Source: Helopsaltes ochotensis
Taxonomy: Eukaryota; Chordata; Aves; Passeriformes; Locustellidae
NCBI GenBank assembly: GCA_013400155.1
Contig: VXBM01000876.1
Coordinates: 188,461-252,460, forward strand
DNA: 64,000 nt
Direction of reading: 5' to 3'
Below are positions 59,901 to 64,000 of the stretch, piece by piece (the first letter of the stretch is position 1; each line of letters begins with the position of its first letter). Both the position numbers and the translations under genes were made by a program. The notes beneath the pieces are model-generated. The model was not told where the DNA came from. It saw only the letters and a program-made list of their open reading frames with translations, and ran no database searches.

Positions 59901-61814
59901 CATGAGGGAGGATACTTCTCCCTCCTTCCCCACCTTACAGGAAACACAAATGAGTGGTGTTAGGCTACATGGGCAGGAGATTTTCCTCTGCCTAGCAACT
60001 GCTGTTTTTCCCTCACAGCATATGGTCTTGTTTAGTTTTTCCTCTCCTAGCAGTGAACTAATGTACAAGAGGAAGGCCTTTGTCCTTTCACCACGGGAAA
60101 ACCAGAAACGTACTTCTAACAAAAGGCAGACACTTATTTTGGTTCCACGAAAGAGTGTTCATGCCCCATTAAACAGAAGGTAGATTCCTGTCTCTCTGGT
60201 TCTTATGTTTGCTGCCTCAGATTGTTAAACAGAGCAAGGGCACTCCTACTTCCAAGCACCTGCATTTAATTGCAGCTTATTGCATTCCCCACAGGGAAAC
60301 AGGAGCAGCTGCAAAGGAACACTGTACTGATGCAAGAGCAAAAAATATTGTCTTTTCCTGAGCAGGAAATGTGCTTCTTTCTACAAAAAGCACACCACTC
60401 GAGAGAGAAATCATTAGGAAAAACTTCTAATACTGCTTGGCCTCCCTGTTTCCTTTCTTTATTTTCATTCAAACAAGTCAAACTGCTACCATAAAAGAAA
60501 ATTTTCAAAATTTAAGACTCTATGAAGAATATTTATATGAAATAATGTTTTTGGCTGAGCAACCTTCTTTTTCTTTAATTGAAAGATTTTCCATCATGCC
60601 TTGGCTGGTCATTAAGACTTAAATTGAAGTGAATATAATTCAATAAAACTAATGAATAAACTAAGTTTAGAACTACATTCTAAAGAAAAAAAATACAAAT
60701 AAAGGTTTCTCCCCAACCTGTTTGTTAATTAATAGCTCATCTATGGAGGACTATATAATGAAACTCTGGGAGACCACGCACATTCTTACTTTTGCTGCAT
60801 TCAGACCCTTTTTTTTTTCAGCTTTTTTCCCATTTATTTGTCTTCTGAATAAAGTACTTTTAGTATGATACTTAAGAGATAGCGTATTATAAAATAATAC
60901 AGAGAAGCTATCTTTATCTGCTATTTTTCCTGGATTGTTTTCCTTTGTCTTTTTAAGAAACTACCTAGAATGAAGAAGAATACCGAAAACCTTTATAATC
61001 ATGCCAAGCCCCAAATGCAGAGGCTGGCCAGCAGTTCCTGCTTTGAACTTGGGTGTTCTCCATCAGCTGACAGAACAACAAGAAAATATTCATGTGACGC
61101 AGGGCGGGTTTGAGAGCTCGTCCAGCTTTGGAGAGCAGAGAAAAACCTGACAGAAACCCTGTCCTCTGGCTTGATGAAAGTCAGCAGAAAACAAGACACA
61201 CTGATGCGAGGAACTACCCGCACTCATCTCATGTGGAAAAGCCAGCAGGAAAGCTTTTCCTCGTACATTAAATTCAGAGCTTCCTGGCCTAACTAGGTCA
61301 CCTCTACAAAAATCAAATGGAAACAATAATCCTGGAGTTTGGAAGCCCCAGGGCTTCCCAGCATGGTAACAACAGCTCTTTTAGACTGCAAATATTTTCC
61401 GGGCCTGAGTTTCAAGAGAGACATTTGCTTTCTCTATATCAGCCTCTGTACCCAGAGGTGGCACAATAAACAGTGAAGTCACAGCATCACTCGCCTCTGT
61501 CTGGGCCTCCTAAAACAATAGATGGGAAAGAGCAATTGTTTCTTTGCAAACCCCTCTCTTGAATTACTGAATTAAAAAGTGAGAATCTTCCCTTTTTTCT
61601 CCCCAGACTACTAAAGAAATAGAATGTTTAACCTCCCACCTGCTTACCCAGAATAAAAAGAATAAAATTGAGAATGTTTACTTATTCTCTTTGAAGTTCA
61701 TTGGATTTAAGCAGACTGTAATACTGAGGGTTTGGTTAGTTGCATGCGCTGCATGCTTTGTGTTATGCTCCAACTTCCTTATTTATTTATTTTAGACAAC
61801 TGAAACAGATTTGC

Positions 61815-61839
61815 TTTTAGTCTAAACTATAGACTAAAA
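61815..61839. repeat. Perfect inverted repeat, 9-bp stem and 7-base loop
   Basis: TTTTAGTCT and AGACTAAAA flank AAACTAT. AT-rich and possibly chance. Confidence 0.85.
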
Positions 61840-64000
61840 AAGTCAAAAAAAGAGCCAGTTTGACAGCCTCAGTGTATGATGACGCCTTTGACAGAATAGG
61901 CACAAGCCAAAAGCAGCATACTTTCCCCTACTTTTTTTATTTGCGTCAGCCTAAACTTTGAGATACCTCTTTTGGACTGAAGAGCAGCTCAGCTTGAGCA
62001 ATCCTTCTGGACTTTGCCTTAGGTCTTGTACCAACAAGGAATTTTCAGATGAGAGGAGTGGAGTTGTCATTTGGAAAGAAGACAGAACACACTGCCACTC
62101 ATGCAGGTTAAGTGAAGGAGGAGACAAAGGCACCGTGCAAGGTGATCAAGTCACAAATGCTGGGAACTGAAATCTCATCTCATCAAATGGGAATTTCATC
62201 TCCTCCTTCCTCGCATCTACTATCCTCCAGCCAACTGTCCAGCAAAAGACCTGTGAAGGGGTGGCTGCTGCCTGCGTTCCCCCCTTGGACCCATAACCAC
62301 ATTGCAGATGTGACCACATCTGAGAGAAGAGCAGAAACCACAAAATTGCCCTAAATGCTTGAGAACAGCGCCTCTTTCCTGCACATCCCTGAGCATCTTA
62401 GAAACCATCTCAGGTCAGGAAGGTCCTCATCCCTGCAGAGGCACAGCGACAGTCCTGCCCAGGCCACAGCTACCTCTGCTGAGCAATCAACTTGCTCTGA
62501 TTTCTGCCTCCTGCTCCTTTGCTCCCTAGCTAAAAGGCGAGGCTCCAGAGAGTAGAAGTTTAAGCATGATGGCCCAGATAATTTTTTGCAGTGGAAAAAA
62601 ACATTCTATGGGACTAAAATGAGTACAAGCTTCTAAGTTAATTTCTTTCCTCACAAGAACTTTCTAAGGATTTAGGTGAGAGGTAGCTGTCAGTATTTTA
62701 ATCTCTGGTAACAAGTAAACATGGATGCTAGGCTCCAGCTCTCAGGGAAACGTAGAAAACCTTGGAAAACAGTAGATAAAGAGCATTAGTCAGTACTGGA
62801 AGGATATTTGTTAGTACCACGAACTCTGAATTAAGCTTTGATATTTCTTTCATTTGCTGGACCTGCCTCAGGTTAATTCATTTTCTGCCAGACCAGGCTT
62901 TGGTCTCACAGTCACCAGCAGTGATGACAGGAATCAGGTTGTGAGAGATGAAGTTGTTCTCAGATGCCAAACACAGACTGACATCGCATTTGCTTCCTGC
63001 CCAAGAGTATTTTCCTTTACCTTGAAAGGTAAAGCAGTTTCTAGGTATCAGTGGGCGAGAGCAGGGATAGGAGCAGCTCCCTCTGAAGCAGCTCACTCTT
63101 CCCATGTTCACACCTGCACTTCTCTAGTGAAGTTTCCAAAGCCTCAGTCATTCATTTGGTCATAAGTCTGACTGAGGCAATTACTCTCCACACTCACAAA
63201 GATGTAATAATAACGTAATGATATGAGCATTTAATATTTTAATAGCAATATGGTGCCGTCATTTACTCTGTGGCTATATCTCATCAGCATCTTCAAAAGC
63301 AAGATCTAGAAGAAAATATAACATAGATCTAACAGGATTTCATGCTGGGCTTTTAGCTTAATTGTAACAACCAAGAGCAAGGGTCTTTACTTGTTACGAC
63401 ATCAACTCCAAACTAGAACATCCCCAGAGTTCTGAGGGGCATATGAGTTTAAGCAAAACCATTGTACGAATACCGTTTTTTATAGTTACCTACACACTGA
63501 GAATTAGATGAGAGCCCTACCAGTTCCATTCATCACACGTGTATTTGCAATTGAAAGGTGACACTTGGCATCTCTCCAGCTTACTTTCTATTTGTCATGT
63601 TATTTGTCACATTGACAAGCCATGTCTAGTCAGGCCTTGTGAATATTACCTACACTGGTTAAACAAACTGACAATTTAGAAAAATCATTCATAAATCACC
63701 CTTTCTGCTGGTAGTCAACCAGTTATCCCCATTTGTTCCCAGCTCCTTTCCTAATATCTGAGGCTCAGGTATCTTTACCTTTGAGATTACCTGAAGCTAA
63801 GAAAACACACTTTTATCTGGCACTCAAACAGTGAATTCTGCTTGTATATTTTGGAGGCAGCAACTCCATACCCAAGGATTTTTTTTAGGGCAAATTAAAT
63901 GAATTTGTGTATATGCACACATCATTAAAGTACAACATTTAGAATTTATCCAAGATCTAATTGCCTGTACACCAAATGGAGTTTTTATTGCTCTCTGTAA

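Larger units (their letters stand above)
57784..64000. other. Non-coding interval, no gene recognised
   Basis: AT-rich DNA with a perfect octamer ATGCAAAT (58923-58930), a mildly GC-richer patch (59220-59360) and a CAAA tract (59881-59900). Three short perfect hairpins lie at 61341-61358, 61815-61839 and 63015-63034. Open frames up to 123 residues have no recognised domain. No gene was recognised. Confidence 0.5.

Noticed and set aside
61341..61358. Hairpin GGAAGCCC-CA-GGGCTTCC
   Set aside because: An eight-base stem with a two-base spacer is common by chance in 64 kb.
63015..63034. Hairpin CTTTACCTT-GA-AAGGTAAAG
   Set aside because: Short stem and tiny spacer; expected by chance at this scale.
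1..64000. tRNA, U6, 7SK, CRISPR arrays, bacterial operons or mitochondrial insertions
   Set aside because: I scanned by eye for B-box-like GGTTCGAATCC, U6 internal motifs, regularly spaced repeats and mitochondrial gene motifs, and found none convincing.

Overview
The window looks like a piece of a bird nuclear genome, possibly a passerine. It is AT-rich, non-coding DNA with no gene I can recognise. The best taxonomic evidence is four fragments of the 3' end of CR1, the dominant avian LINE (about 2838-3119, 15099-15215, 35651-35730 and 57692-57783). Long A/C-rich low-complexity tracts are also common in bird assemblies. I did not compute base composition or search any database. All family names come from recognising consensus motifs by eye.

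Layout. From 1 to 12 kb the sequence is AT-rich, with one CR1 copy, a 130-base run of N inside an A/C-rich tract (3612-3741), and a T/G-rich tract followed by a compact cluster of factor-binding-like motifs (9334-9395). A short, sharp CpG island lies at about 12330-12640. From 14.8 to 16.3 kb there are an A/C tract, a CR1 3' end and a likely fossil of an old amniote DNA transposon. At 17.5-17.9 kb a GC-richer block carries matched splice-like signals. From 18 to 45 kb the sequence is mostly featureless AT-rich DNA with microsatellites, a possible retrocopy 3' end at 25.2-25.5 kb, octamer-like motif groups and one short CR1 piece. A 230-base A-rich tract at 45.0-45.25 kb is followed by a second CpG-richer block at 46.86-47.18 kb. 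From 47 to 64 kb there are possible isolated exon-like signals, a small open frame in a CpG-enriched stretch (52.9-53.3 kb), a possible LTR fragment, another DNA-transposon fossil, a perfect 12-bp-stem hairpin (56424-56452) and a CR1 3' end.

No long open frame resembles a known protein family. The longest ones run through CR1, A/C-rich DNA or the N gap, or are chance frames. I found no tRNA, rRNA, CRISPR array, operon or bacterial-type gene. The window is best read as an intergenic desert or the inside of a very large intron. Its plausible functional content is regulatory: the CpG island, the motif clusters and candidate conserved elements. I did not find a convincing new biological system. 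The findings are leads for conservation and transcript data.
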